Shown: positions 1 through 11,236, numbered from the stretch's first letter. The stretch: 64,000 nucleotides of DNA from Saussurea involucrata (GCA_033807775.1 CM066324.1:134097501-134161500), one strand, 5' to 3'. The notes: a model not told the origin generated them from the sequence alone. Program-made: numbers and translations.

Positions 1-864
1 AGCGCCACCACCACCGCACCTTCTCTCTCGTTCGATTTTCGGATCTGCATCATCAAAATGCGGAGTGCGAGTTGGTGGGCGAGTTTTTTCGTTCAAACGA
101 GCCTCGAGGAGAACGAAGCAGCAGCAAAGAAGTTCGAGAGCATCGATTGCTGCTCTGGGTTCGATCTGGGTTGATCTCCATCGACGCCTCCATCTCCATC
201 GAAGGGTTTCTTTTTTTCTCCTTCTGTTGGGTTCGATCTGGGTTGAAAAATGAACGAAACGATCGTGAAGAACATCGATTGCTGCTCCAGATCGAAGAGT
301 TTATTTTTTTCTCCTTTTCTTGGGTTCGATTTGGGTTGAAGAACTGATAAGTTTGGTTTTGAATTTAGGAAATAAAATAGTTTTTTTCTATCAGATTTAT
401 TTCCACGATTTGAATTCAGATTTGAGAATTGAAACATATTTGGTTTTGAATATTGGATTTGCTAATGTTATTAATGTTTTTGCAATTAGATTTGGATTCA
501 GGAATTAGAAATTTATATTTCACTGATGATGATGAATTGGGTTTTTCATGATGGAGATGGGGATGATTATAGGGTTTTTTTGTTTAGTTTTTAATTATAG
601 ATTTAAGTAAAAGGAAATTTCATTTTTGGCCCCTGTGATTTTTTTGTCTTTAGTGAAAAACAAAAGATAAAGTAAAATGACTAAAATGCCCTCATGTGAC
701 TTGCACATGAGGGGCTTTAGCAGAGACAACCTAACGGTGTTAGTCCCGAGGGATCAAAACCGAGCACTTTTGCATACCACAGGGTTTTTCTTGCAATAAA
801 AATTTTCTGGAGAACAAAGGTGAGCCAAACAACATACCACAGAGACCAAAATTGCAGTTTACTC
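1..864. repeat. Repeat-derived spacer, probable right part of a MULE-like element
   Basis: No gene is recognisable here. Positions 100-345 hold repeated phrases (variants of gttcgatctgggttga and catcgattgctgctc), giving short frames on both strands with no domain. The right end (about 830-864) reads as a 'gaccaaaattgcagtttactc' type terminus, the same terminus found in the MULE-like elements at 990, 1332 and 12266. The left end lies outside the window or is lost. It may instead be a decayed 5' untranslated region of a gene to the left; I cannot tell. Confidence 0.35.
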
Positions 865-989
865 TAATATTTATCTGTAATTTAATGTTGATGGGTTGTA
901 TGTCAAAATCATACACATTTTAATGTCACACGACCCCATTTTTAACTCTTTCGTTTTAATTAATGAACAATTTTTTTATATTGTTCTTA

Positions 990-1313
990 GAGTAAATTAC
1001 ATTTTTAGTCCTTGTGGTATGTTGAAATTTTCTATTTTCGTCCTTAAGGTTTTGAAATTACAATTTTCATCCTTATGGTTTATAACTCATCACTTTTTTT
1101 TTCTTGTGATTTAAGTTTTATTGCTATTTTAATCCCTATGGTTTACAATTTATTTCTATTTTAGTCCTTCATACTTAAAAGTAGTATTTTGGTCTTAGGG
1201 ACGAAAATAGAAATGAATTACAAACCATAGAGACAAAAACTGAAATTTCTAAACCACAATGATGAAATTCGCAATTTATAGCAAACCATAGGGACGAAAA
1301 ACGTAATTTACTC
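990..1313. mobile_element. MULE-type miniature inverted-repeat element
   Basis: A 324-bp near-palindrome starting GAGTAAATTAC and ending GTAATTTACTC, with 'fixed-phrase' arms (tagtccttgtggt / accatagggacga). It is flanked by an exact 9-bp direct repeat, TTGTTCTTA at 981-989 and 1314-1322. A 9-bp duplication with long terminal inverted repeats is the Mutator-like (MULE) signature. No coding capacity. Confidence 0.8.
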
Positions 1314-1331
1314 TTGTTCTTATTAATTATA

Positions 1332-1655
1332 GAGTAAATTACATTTGTAGTCCCTATGGTTTGTTGAAAAATTCTATTTTCGTCCTTATGGTTTTGAAAT
1401 TGTGATTTTCATCCTCATGATTTATGATTGATCATATTTTTCGTCCTTATGATTTAAATTTATTGCTATTTTTATCCCTATGGTATACAATTCATTTCTA
1501 TTTTAGTCCTTCATTCTTAAAAGTAGGGTTTTAGTGTCTGGGACGAAAATAGAAATGAATTGCAAACCCTAAGGATGAAAACCGAAATTTCAAAACCACA
1601 GAGACGAAATCTGCAATTTTTACCAAACCACAGGGACGAAAAACGTAATTTACTC
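1332..1655. mobile_element. MULE-type miniature inverted-repeat element, second copy
   Basis: Same family, length and termini as the neighbour at 990-1313, in tandem only 18 bp away. It has its own exact 9-bp target duplication, TTAATTATA at 1323-1331 and 1656-1664, so the two are independent insertions and not a local duplication. It ends about 230 bp upstream of the RALF start codon and so may lie in that gene's promoter. Confidence 0.8.
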
Positions 1656-1893
1656 TTAATTATATTTATTAATGAGAAAAATTAAATGCACAAGCAATTA
1701 TTGTTGAATAGAACAAATATTTTAACGGTACACTATACTTTTATTTTGACTAAAACTGTAGTGTAAATCTAAACCACATAATACCTCTGTTATTTCTCCC
1801 TCAAAATCTCAATTAGTATTTTTGGAAAGAAGAACAAATACCCAAAAACAATAACTCTTTCTTCATTCTTTATTTCCTACTATTGTTTCCAAA

Positions 1894-2196
1894 ATGGCTA
1901 ATTGTGTTGCATTTCTGATCATTTGGGCATTGACATTCGCAATCACCTCATCGATGAACTCGCCGTTTGAGCCCAATTGGCTCGATATCGACCCCAAGGA
2001 AGATATGAGGACGACGGAGCCAGAAAGTGTTCGACGGGTGCTAGCCGGAAGAGGCTACATCAGCTATGGTGCGATGCAGAAGAACAACGTTCCGTGCAAC
2101 CAACGTGGTCAATCGTATTACGACTGCAAAAGTAGAGGTAAAGCGAACCCATATAGTCGGGGTTGCAATGTGATTACTAGGTGTGGTGGCCGATGA
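1894..2196 (+). CDS. RALF (rapid alkalinization factor) peptide precursor
   Basis: Complete single-exon precursor of 100 residues for a secreted RALF signalling peptide; RALFs bind CrRLK1L receptor kinases of the FERONIA group, raise apoplastic pH and restrain cell expansion. Residues 1-20 form a hydrophobic signal peptide. The site RRVL at 47-50 fits the RRxL cleavage site for the subtilase S1P. The mature part begins soon after and carries the YISY motif (55-58) used in receptor binding, then four cysteines at 68, 78, 91 and 97 in the family pattern, with NPYSRGC and the C-terminal TRC. The ATG at 1894 is the first in frame after an AT-rich leader, and the precursor length is normal. Two MULE-type miniature elements end about 230 bp upstream. 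Family assignment is very sure; which RALF paralogue it is cannot be settled without alignment. Confidence 0.95.
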   Translation: MANCVAFLIIWALTFAITSSMNSPFEPNWLDIDPKEDMRTTEPESVRRVLAGRGYISYGAMQKNNVPCNQRGQSYYDCKSRGKANPYSRGCNVITRCGGR

Positions 2197-2230
2197 GATA
2201 ATGGATTCGATAATATAAATCATTTGAAAC

Positions 2231-2236
2231 AATAAA
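2231..2236 (+). terminator. Putative polyadenylation signal of the RALF gene
   Basis: AATAAA 35 nt after the RALF stop codon, followed by a T-rich stretch. This is a plausible near-upstream polyadenylation element; plant signals are loose, so this is position-based inference. Confidence 0.45.
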
Positions 2237-2575
2237 AACTATGGTTTTTTCATTTCATTTTCGGGTACTTGTATCTTATAAATGATCGATGTAGGATTCT
2301 GTATTTTGAATCCATTTCTAATTTTCTTATAAATTCAATCGGAGATTAAGAAAACAAATATATGATGTTATTTTTCAATCGACATGTTTATGTTTCTTTG
2401 CGCGATCGACATTTCTAAACTTTGGCATAACCGTCCACACGGTCAGCCCCAAGGTACACAATGGCCCACTAGATGGCTGGCTTAAAAACCCAATCCCCAC
2501 AAGAAGCGAACAAATAGTTGATTGTTTGTGTGCGTTTAGTATGCATATTGGACTGAACTGGACATCACAAGAATA

Positions 2576-2905
2576 ATGAGTGTGGTAGGCTCATGGGTAA
2601 TTTAGTAATTACCAATCTTGTCTCGTAATTTTTGTTCCACCTATTTTGGTGAGTCTAAGACTAATGAGAGTGAGGTAGGCTCATGGGTAATTTAGTAATT
2701 ACCAATCTTGTCTCGTGATTTCTGTTCCACCTATTTTGGTGAGTCAAGACTATTGAGAGTGAGGTAGGCTCATGGGTAATTTAGTAATTACCAATCTTGT
2801 CTCGTGATTTCTGTTCCACCTATTTTGGTGAGTCAAGACTAGTGAAAGTGAGGAAGGTTGATGGGTAATTTAGTAATTACCTATCTTTTTCCACTTATTT
2901 TGGTA
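2576..2905. repeat. 89-90 bp tandem repeat, about 3.7 units
   Basis: Four units begin taggctcatgg (2586, 2676, 2765) or aaggttgatgg (2854), giving periods of 90, 89 and 89. Each unit contains the palindrome-like core GGTAATTTAGTAATTACC followed by cttgtctcgt and ccacctattttggtgagt. Units 2 and 3 are almost identical; the last is diverged and lacks the tcttgtctcgt part. No coding sense. Confidence 0.85.
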
Positions 2906-3029
2906 AGTTATGTCGCAACAAATGTGGGACATAAGTTTTTGTTATGCCCTGTCTCGTGATGTCCCACATACCAAACACACTTTAAAACCTCGTATATATA
3001 CTTTTGGTAACAAAATAAATATATGGTCG

Positions 3030-3250
3030 GGTTCAAACAAAAAAACGGTCAATTTGCAAGAAAGCAAAAAGCTCCAAGATCATACACTATTACAATAAAC
3101 ACGAACACGTAATCATATACGACTAAACACGTTACGTTAACCAGGTCACATGCGTCCCTTTTGAATGTGTTTAATCATATATGATTACGTGTTCACAACA
3201 CATGTAATTATGTATGATCTTGAAACCTCTAGTCTTCTCGCAAATTGATC
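3030..3250. repeat. Imperfect palindromic miniature element
   Basis: Inverted arms around 3080-3120 and 3160-3200 (cgtaatcatatacgac / catatatgattacgtg) in a block starting gggttcaaac. Wording resembles the elements at 10609, 58575 and 59526. Ends are not sharp and no target duplication was seen. Confidence 0.45.
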
Positions 3251-3388
3251 AGCTTCTTGCATATCCTCATAGGATCATGCAAAAACAACCGTATATTTCA
3301 TTCGATTATACCAAGTATGGTGTCACTTTAGCGTTCAAAAATGATCGAATCAAAATTTTACATAATACATGTTTAATCTAAAGTAAAC

Positions 3389-6300
3389 TTAGCAAGTAAA
3401 TACTAAGACATCACTCGACTGTCTAACGCTCTTTAGAACACCGGTCGGCACAGCTCTCGTCATCAAAACAACCACCATCTTCTTGGTCGACGACTCCTCT
3501 GTCATGCACGAAAATATATCAAGAAAATTAAGCGAAAACGAAGAAAATGAAAACGGATGTTGCAGAAGAAGAGGAATGAACCTTTTGGTCGGTTTTCGCG
3601 GGGCCCGTTACTATTGGTTGAGAAAGAACACCTTTGTCCATATCCTGAATGTACGGTTGTAGCTTCTCTTCCAACATCTTGTTCAACTGAGATTCACACA
3701 CAACACCAACATTCACACAACTAAAACAAACCAAACAAAGAGTTGGGTTCCAATGAGAAGTTAAGGTTAATGTGAGAAGTGGTTATCAACCGTTGGATTG
3801 GAAATGGACGCACGTTATGATGAGATGCACCGGATCAATTCCCTTCTAAGGCGCAATTCATGGAGGGCATTTGATTAAAAGTGATCAACGGTTCAGATTC
3901 CACTTCTTACGTTAACCTCAACTTCTCACACCATAATTATTACACTTTTTAGTTAACTAAATGACAACTTTACCCCTAATTAATTTCTCCTCTTCACAAC
4001 CAACATTTGTACACTAATGAAGGGTATATTTGAGAATTTGGTACGACACTTATTTTAAGACGGATATAAATAGAAATGTGGACACTTATTAAAACCTTTT
4101 CTTGGCGCCATGTTGTTTCCCATTGATCATCCAAAATCTTTTCCGCAATTTCTCTTTGCGCATTCAAAAGAACCGTCTTTTCGTACAGCTTTTTAGGATC
4201 TTTTAAATCTTCCTCACTCCACGAAGATGCGTTTAGCGGAACATTGAGCTCCTGCATACTCAAATTAAACAACGTCAAAAAAACAAGAATAACTTCTGTT
4301 TATTCGCCAACCGGAGAAACGAAACAAACACATACCCCCCAGTTCTGAGGTCGTGGTGGTGGATCTAGTTTCATCACTTCCGTTTCTAACGCGCTTTTTG
4401 CTTTGTAGTATGGAATGTTCTTCACTACCACCGGATCATTCCTGGCACGTTCAGGATCCATCGAGATCAACCCCTGAGTTTCAATAATAAACACATAATT
4501 AATTACTCACTTGAATAGCATAAATTCGGGTTTTAACAAATTTGTCTCACTTCTTGCAAGTACTCCCATCCGGGTTTCCTTTTCGCTACCGCATCCCGAA
4601 GCTGATCATACCGCATATTTTCCTAAATGGAGACATCAAACAAAAAACTATAGTAAAACAAAGAAGCAATGGTTCATGGTTAATTCGTAATAAAATTAAC
4701 TAAATCAAACGGAGCCCAGTGAGATGTAGAGATGGCCAAATGGGCCCGGCCCGGGACCGACTTGGGACCGGTTTGGGCCTGCCAGTCCTTAACCGGTTAC
4801 GATTTTCATCCAAAAACAAGGCCCGGCCCGGGACCGGCCCGATTTTTTATTTAAAAATTATTTTTAAATATATTTTTAAGTATACTTTTAAATAAAAACG
4901 TATTTGTTAGTGTATTTGATTGACACAATTATTACAAAACGTATTTTTTAGTGTATTTGATTGACCTAATTATAATAAAAACGTATTTGTTAGTGTATTT
5001 GATAGACCCAATTATAATAAAAACATATTTGTAAGTGTATTTGATTGACCAAATTCTTCAAAAAATATTTTTTATAAGTAAAAAACCAATATTAAAAATA
5101 ATAATAATAAGTGGGACCGGTTTGAGCCCGACCCGGGACCGGTTCTCATAACCGGGCCTTATAAAGCTTAACCGGTCCTTCGTATTTCGGCCGGGACCGG
5201 TTACGAAATCACTACCGGGGCCGATTTGGGTCCCCCCCGGGCCCGGGACCGATTTTTGGCCATCTCTCGTGGGAAGTATGCAGACGTGTCATCTACTCCC
5301 AAAAAAGTTCCAAAAATGTAGAGCGGTTTTTGCCATAAAGAATGCATTTTAAGGTTAGCGAACGGCTAGGAAAGCAGAAAGCAGAAAAAAAACCTTGTAT
5401 TGCCACCAAATTTTCTGCTTGACCTCGTCATCATATTCGAATCCTCCCATAATCTGGGGCATCGTTATCAACCAAAACGCAGCAATGCTGGGGTCTTTCA
5501 TGCTGTCAATAATATGCTGAAAAAAGAACATTTTAAATAGTCGTTTAAAGAGGCATGCTTGTTGAAACAACTCAACATAGGTTCAAAATTATGGGGAAAA
5601 CATTAGCCACAACACGCCATTAACTACACAAGTGTTGCCTTTGATCGAATGGTACCAATGGGAACCTCTTTAGAGGCATGGGTCTGAGTTTCTTTGCCGT
5701 TTTAAAAATTAAAAGAAGTTCAAAGCACGCGTACCATGGATTATGCTCTATTTGAAGCTTTCAGGGTGCGTTTGGTACACTGGGCAGGACAGAACAGAAC
5801 AAAACAGGGATCACTATTCCACGTTTGTTAGGACTTTTATATAGAACAAATTGGAACAGAGTGGAACAAAGGGGAACAGGCGTGTTCCACCCCCACCCCA
5901 TGGAACAAGGTGGAACAGACCTGTATTTTAACAATAAAACATCAAAATAAAACATAATTCTCTTCTAAAACATCAAACATGTCTCCCTCCTTACATTTTA
6001 TTCATTCCATAAATTTTGTTTATTGTATTTTATGCTCTTAAACTTTCACTTTACTGTCCTCGAAATATTATTTTTATACGGTTTCTATATTTCGATTAAT
6101 TAATGTAATTTATTAAATGTTAATAATAATAAAAAAATAATATAGAAAAGGTATAAAATAAAAATTGGAAACTACATAAACTTTTTATTTTGGTGTCCCT
6201 TTAGTCGTCTTGACGAAAACTTTATAATGATATATTTTGTTATAAAAAAATATTTATTTTATTATAACTGAATAAACTACATATATTAATCAAAATATAT

Positions 6301-7340
6301 AAACAACTCATTAGGGGTAAATTTATCATTTTATATGTTATGTCCTGTCTTACCAAATGTTATGGCTTGTCTTACCAAATGCTGAACAGATGTCATGTCC
6401 TGTTTACCAAATGTTGAACAGATGTCATGTCTTACCAAATGTTGAACAGATGTTTTGTCTTGTCTTATCTTGTCTGGATACCAAACGCACCCTCAAGGAA
6501 CAAAGAAGCATGATGTTGTAGTCAAGTAATGGGTGGCATGGTTAGGAACCACAAACATAAGAAGCAAACAAGCCCAGTATATCCGACCCAGCGGTGGTGG
6601 CTGGGCAAGCGGTACAACCATAATTGATGATATGTGTGTGTGTGTGTGCAGGAGGCTGGGATGGGTGACACCTACCTCGTAAGGGTAGTCCATTTTCTTC
6701 ATTATGTTGTATGCTTTCCATGGAGGCTCAATAATCTGCAGAGTGAATAAATACAAGTGTTGAGCAGTGATACATACATCTATACGTTACTAACAAAATA
6801 ACAGCAATAAAAAAAAAGACGGGAAGAAGTAGAGAGTTTGTAGTGGAAAGGCAAGAATATGAAAATCAAAGTTGTCACTATAGCATTTCATAGAGGTGAC
6901 AACGAAATTCATAGAGCAAGAAGACTTGCTTAAGTACTCACGTCATCAGCAGAGATCCTAACTTGTAACTTGTCCTTGCACTCATAGCATTTCATCACAC
7001 CCTGCAACATTAGTAAGCTAGATTAGATGGGAGCACCAAAGAATCTATAAGCTATTTTTATGTTATGTAGGGTGGTGCTCACGGATCCATCACAGGTCTC
7101 ACAGTCTTTGGTCGGCAATGGAACGTTAAGATCCATGGTGGCTGGAAGATGCACCAGCTCTGCTCTATTCTCAGCAATGGCATCCGCAATAGCCTCAGCC
7201 GTTGCTTTTTCTCCACTGAAGAAAGTTTTTAACATAATCAGATACTAATCCCAAATATGGTCATAAACTCATAATGAAATCAAGATTGATTATCTGCTCA
7301 TTATAAATGAATTGCACCTCACACACCCACACACATATAT

Positions 7341-7387
<47 letters not shown>

Positions 7388-7624
7388 ATGAACCTCCCTT
7401 CATATAGGGTCAGGTTCAGGGGAAACCGCAAAAAAATGGGAAAAAAAAGGAATACCCTTGTAACCGTACATATGAACAATATGGACAATTGGACATGCAT
7501 ACAAGTAATTTGTAGCATGCACATGTGCATAATACACATATGAACGGTATCACATGTGCATACCCTTCAGATGAACACCCTCAGTTTTTCATTTTTTGGG
7601 GGTTTTCCCCTGAACCTCTCTCCC

Positions 7625-7671
<47 letters not shown>

Positions 7672-8600
7672 GTATATATATATATGACGAATGTACCTTC
7701 TTAATCTGTAGTTTTTGACCTGGTACATGACCTTCCCTGTGCCTCGGCACATGGTACACCGTAGAGCGTTCCACCCATTGCAAGTTTGACAGTTCCTGCA
7801 GTTTGAAGCCAAAACAACGTCACATTGCTTCCTTATATCTTTGTTTTTGTTTTACAAGCCCAAGGGTTCTTCACCGAAACAACTCTTTACCCTATGCGGT
7901 AGAGACAAGGTTTGCATACATCCTGCCCTTAGACCCTACCTCTAGCAGGATATACCGAGTTCGCAAGGGGTCGGTTCGCTTACTTCAATTTGAATTATTA
8001 TTTTTTTGTGATAAAATGTAATTGTCATAAGCTATATATCAAATCAAAGTATAAAACCCCTAAAATCATCAGCAAATACACCTTCAACGCTGCAAACGGC
8101 CACAAGAACAAGTACTAATGATAAAAACGCAAGGATATCCACATCAATCAAAGCAATAAGCACCTTTGACATACTACTTTCTTCCCCAACTCCAGTGCAA
8201 TATCACAAGTCCCAAGAGCAGCAACCGCCTGAATTAAAACAACAAATAACACCATACATGTTTAGTAAAATTAGCCCTAATCCCCTAAAACCTCCAAAAC
8301 TCAACAAAACCCTATATAACAATTGAATTCAATGCATATAAAAATGAATAAGGATAGGAAGTGAGGAAAACTTACGAAGATTGCAGAATAGGAGAGCTTG
8401 GAGATGAACTCGGGGATGCCAAATCCACGAGGAGCAGAGCCGGAAATGTCGTTATAGATAAGGAAAGGAGCTTGTACAATTTGAACTGGTATGTCTAACA
8501 AAAAGGCCAAGGGTTTTCCGATGTATTGATTGAGGAATTGGAATTGATTGTCTACGAGTTTCTTGCTGTTCTTCATGAACCGATCGGTGCCTTTCCCCAT
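3389..8600 (-). CDS. DnaJ-type cysteine-rich zinc-finger protein (chaperone DnaJ-related)
   Basis: Twelve-exon minus-strand gene. Coding blocks: 8376-8600, 8164-8228, 7697-7795, 7083-7215, 6942-7001, 6676-6735, 5394-5516, 4551-4622, 4336-4473, 4096-4251, 3582-3686, then a last short exon near 3389-3506. All but the last join in frame at GT-AG introns; they give 412 residues. The last exon has two possible acceptors (tails of 11 or about 35 residues), so the C-terminus and the left coordinate are uncertain. There is no J domain. Four CxxC pairs at residues 99-102, 110-113, 168-171 and 179-182 form a split DnaJ zinc finger (CQTC...CTMC...CETC...CYEC). The rest is a conserved plant-specific region with acidic, lysine-rich helices near the C-terminus. 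It resembles what is annotated in Arabidopsis as a DnaJ-related protein (At2g38000, from memory). Role is unproven: the finger suggests substrate or disulfide chaperoning. Introns carry several miniature transposons. Confidence 0.85.
3754..3928. mobile_element. Miniature inverted-repeat element (tgagaagtt family) in last intron region of the DnaJ-like gene
   Basis: Termini tgagaagttaaggttaatg and its inverted form ending cttctca, with the internal phrases 'tcaaccgttgga' and 'gatcaacggttcaga' also inverted. Same family as 16919-17126 and the half copy at 20619-20704. Located in the intron between 3686 and 4096. Confidence 0.7.
4728..5267. mobile_element. Non-autonomous inverted-repeat element with GC-rich ends
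   Basis: Starts agagatggccaaatgggccc and ends gatttttggccatctct, so the ends are inverted repeats rich in 'cccgggaccgg' phrases. The core is AT-rich with four copies of a phrase near 'gtatttgattgaccaaatt'. It lies in the DnaJ-like gene's intron between 4622 and 5394. No clear target duplication. Confidence 0.65.
5764..6492. mobile_element. PIF/Harbinger-like (Tourist-type) element
   Basis: 729 bp with termini GGGTGCGTTTGGTA and TACCAAACGCACCC, flanked by the 3-bp duplication TCA (5761-5763 and 6493-6495). Internal ends are rich in 'ggaacag' and 'atgtcctgtc' phrases. The same family occurs at 17575-18201 and 59113-59522. It sits in the intron between 5516 and 6676. The class is inferred from the 3-bp duplication and terminus; no transposase is present. 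Confidence 0.75.
7338..7384. repeat. (TA)n microsatellite
   Basis: About 22 TA units in the intron of the DnaJ-like gene between 7215 and 7697, at the edge of a block with inverted phrases (caggttcaggggaaacc at 7410 and ggttttcccctgaacctc at 7602), which suggests a further small inverted-repeat element at about 7385-7620. Confidence 0.8.
7617..7682. repeat. (CT)n/(TA)n compound microsatellite
   Basis: Around twenty CT units followed by a short TA run, 15 bp from the 3' splice side of the exon at 7697-7795 (donor side on the minus strand). The transcribed strand would read as a GA-rich tract in the intron. Confidence 0.85.
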
Positions 8601-9391
8601 TGTTGGAATTGGAAAGGATAGAGAACGTTAATGGATAAAAGGCGTGGTGATATGCCCCCAATTCGTTGTTCCAGACGGACTGTTAAAAGAGAATTTGTAA
8701 AACAGAGAAGATGAGGTTTTTCGGTTTTTGTTTTTTATCTTGTTTTAACAAAAAAATTATATGTTTAAAAAAAAAATCGCGACAGTCCTTACGGCGCGTC
8801 GTGGCTCGATGTTTGTGTCTCATGCCACGCTATGTCTGTGGCATGCCATGGCCTAACGTGCGGTCTTTTATAACGCAATATTTGATTTTTCTTTACTTTA
8901 TTAATATCTTATTTACTAGTTTTTAATATATGACCTAATTTAACTTGTTTAGTGTCATTGACTCGTCGATTAATAGTACAAAACATATGTTTTTATGTAT
9001 ATATATATAATATAAAGATTTGCCGTCATAAATCACGCATTGATAAACGTCATGGTCTCGCGGTGGCTCCTAAGGCTTGAGGCTTTGCTTCGCCGCTACG
9101 TCACGTCTCACGCCATTTAGAACCTTGATTACTATTGATATTTTATATATTTTTTTTTAAATGTATCTAAATGATAAGTTTATATCATATTTTAATAATA
9201 CAATAGATGTCGAACTCTTTAAAATAGTGAAATTTATTTTGAGTTAAATGTAAATTAGATTGATGTAGACGAATTTGTACATATTAGATAAATTACATAA
9301 CAAAAATATTTTAAAGGTATCATAAGACTTTTCTCACATTGTAGTATATAAAATAAATACGTATTTTTAATGTTATTTTGATTAAAGTTGT
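8601..9391. other. Spacer upstream of the DnaJ-like gene, no gene seen
   Basis: Contains the 5' side and presumed promoter of the minus-strand DnaJ-like gene. I see no convincing TATA box or other gene. Positions 8780-8880 and 9030-9120 contain 'cgcgtcgtggct' and 'gcttcgccgctacgtcac' phrases of the kind found in degraded plant repeats. Confidence 0.6.
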
Positions 9392-9400
9392 CAATAATTA

Positions 9401-9970
9401 GGGATGTGCATCGGTCGGGCCGGGTCAGACCCCCAAACCCGGTTGGGTATCGGGTGGAAATTGTGGAACCCGAAACCCGTCTTAAGTAGAGTTCGGGCCT
9501 CGGGTTTCGGGTGAGGTCGGATCTCGAGTTTTCGGGTCGGGTGAGGTCAGGTTGGGCCTGTTTTTCCAAGAAACCAAAATGTTTTATTTGGGTTTGGTTT
9601 TATAGATTTTGGGTTTGAAACGTGGAAGCATGAACATGGGTTGTGGGCCACTATGTGCTCTGCCATTCAATGGATTCAAGATTTCAAATTATAGAAAGGA
9701 ATTGCAGGGTGTGAAACTTGCTGTTTCCCATAATTGTTTCCCGACTAGATTGATCAGCTATGCAACTTGGTGTTTCCTATAATTTAATATTAATAATATA
9801 TTTTTTTTAAATAATTAAAATTTCGGATATTCGGACGGGTTCGGTGGGTGGAGTGGATACTTAACCCGATCTGATATACCCGCAAACTTTTTCAGGTTCG
9901 GGTGGTCAGGTATTGGTTTTGGGATGATATTCGGGGTTCGGGTTGGTTGGGTTATGTTGCCCCCTATAGA
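9401..9970. mobile_element. Non-autonomous DNA element with cgggt-rich ends
   Basis: Starts gggatgtgcatcggtcggg and ends ggttatgttgccccctatag(a). It is flanked by a 9-bp direct repeat CAATAATTA (9392-9400 and 9971-9979). The ends are dense in 'ggttcgggt' words; the centre is AT-rich. Family class is unsure; the termini recall hAT-like elements, whose duplication is 8 bp. Confidence 0.6.
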
Positions 9971-10051
9971 CAATAATTATAATATGTGTTTAAAATGAAA
10001 GGGTAGGAAGGACAAAAGGAAAAAAAGAACTATATGGAAAACTGTAATTTA

Positions 10052-10367
10052 GGCCGTTTACCTAACCACTTACCCATCACTTACATGGGTAAGTGCTTAT
10101 CGGTAAAAATCAACATTATCACTTACTTTCCGGGTAAGATTTTAGACCACCAAAATGGCATCGTATGCAACAATTTAGTCGGTAAGCGCTAACCGTGGTA
10201 AGAGTCGTCGCACTCACTTACTGGGTAAGACTCTCGGTCCTTTCTTTCAACTCTCGGTCCTTGCTTCCGCTCTTACCGGGTAAGATTCTTAGTCCTTGCC
10301 ATATTCATCCGGTAAGCTAATGTGACTTGGTAAACACTTACCCGGATAAGCGTTTTGTAAACGGGCC
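10052..10367. mobile_element. Miniature inverted-repeat element (ggccgtttacc family)
   Basis: Ends ggccgtttacc and gtaaacgggcc, with many 'acttacccggtaag' words inside. A second copy is at 21575-21862. No clean target duplication was seen. Confidence 0.65.
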
Positions 10368-10513
10368 ATTACTTAATAATCTAATACAACAAAAAAACAA
10401 AAAAGGACCAAAATGCAGTTATAATTAAATAATTATTTTTAACTAAAGTTAGTCGGAGGACCTAAAATGAAAGAAAATAACAAACACAATGACCAAGATT
10501 ATAATTAATTTTA

Positions 10514-11236
10514 GATTTAATTATGGATTTGGTCCCTATGGAATGTCAACCGTTACGAAAATGGTCCCTACGCCTCACCCCACACACACATATATATATA
10601 TATATAGGCGGGTTCAAACGAGAACGCTAACTATTTAAGAAAACACGAGAACGACCGCTAATGTATAAAATCATACATGATTCACGTACAAAATCATATA
10701 TGATTCACGCGACTTGCTCGCGACTTTATTGCGGCCAAAGTCGTCCGCGTTCAACTTTTTGCAGTTAGTGTAAAATCACATGTGATTTTGCACATGAGTG
10801 ATCGTTTTCGTGTTTTCATAAATAGTTAGCGTTCTCGTTGAAACTTTTATCTCTCTCTATATATGTGTGTAGGTAATATTTTTTCTAAAAGAGAATATAT
10901 TAATTAAAATGAAACTTAAATATAATAATTAATTAATTTAATAAACTTGAAGTGTAAAAAATTTAACAATTCTTATTTTCAAGCTTAATTACATATTTGA
11001 TCCCCGTGGTTTATGTGGCTATTACAAAATTAGTCTATCGAGTAAAGAAAGAAAGAAAAAAAGGACGAAAATGCCTTCATGGATAACGGTGGAACGGGAT
11101 GGTCGTTAGAGGGAGGGACTAGTCTGTTTCTAAAATGACATACGATGAGTCCCAATCGGTAATACTAATAAATGAAGTTTATGTACCATTTTCATAACGA
11201 TTGACATACCACAGGAACCAATTCCGTAATTAACTC
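10514..11236. mobile_element. Older MULE-like element with a nested palindrome
   Basis: Inverted ends of about 45 bp: gatttaattatggatttggt at the left and the complement of accaattccgtaattaactc at the right. Flanking 9-mers ttaatttta and gtagtttta match at 7 of 9 positions, as expected of an aged 9-bp duplication. The separate palindrome at 10609-10845 is inserted inside. Confidence 0.6.
10609..10845. repeat. Palindromic miniature element (cgagaacgctaac family)
   Basis: Arms of about 50 bp: ttcaaacgagaacgctaact at the left, inverted at agttagcgttctcgttgaaa on the right. Core carries paired 'aaatcatacatgattcac' and 'aaatcacatgtgattttg' words. Sister copies at 58575-58796 and 59526-59736. Confidence 0.7.

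Noticed and set aside
58..174. Short frame starting at the ATG at 58, possible N-terminus of a gene
   Set aside because: Stops after 38 residues without a splice donor that leads to further coding sequence, and lies in repeated wording.
7307..7543. Open frames on both strands around 7261-7543
   Set aside because: They run through the TA microsatellite and an inverted repeat within an intron of the DnaJ-like gene; no domain and low complexity.
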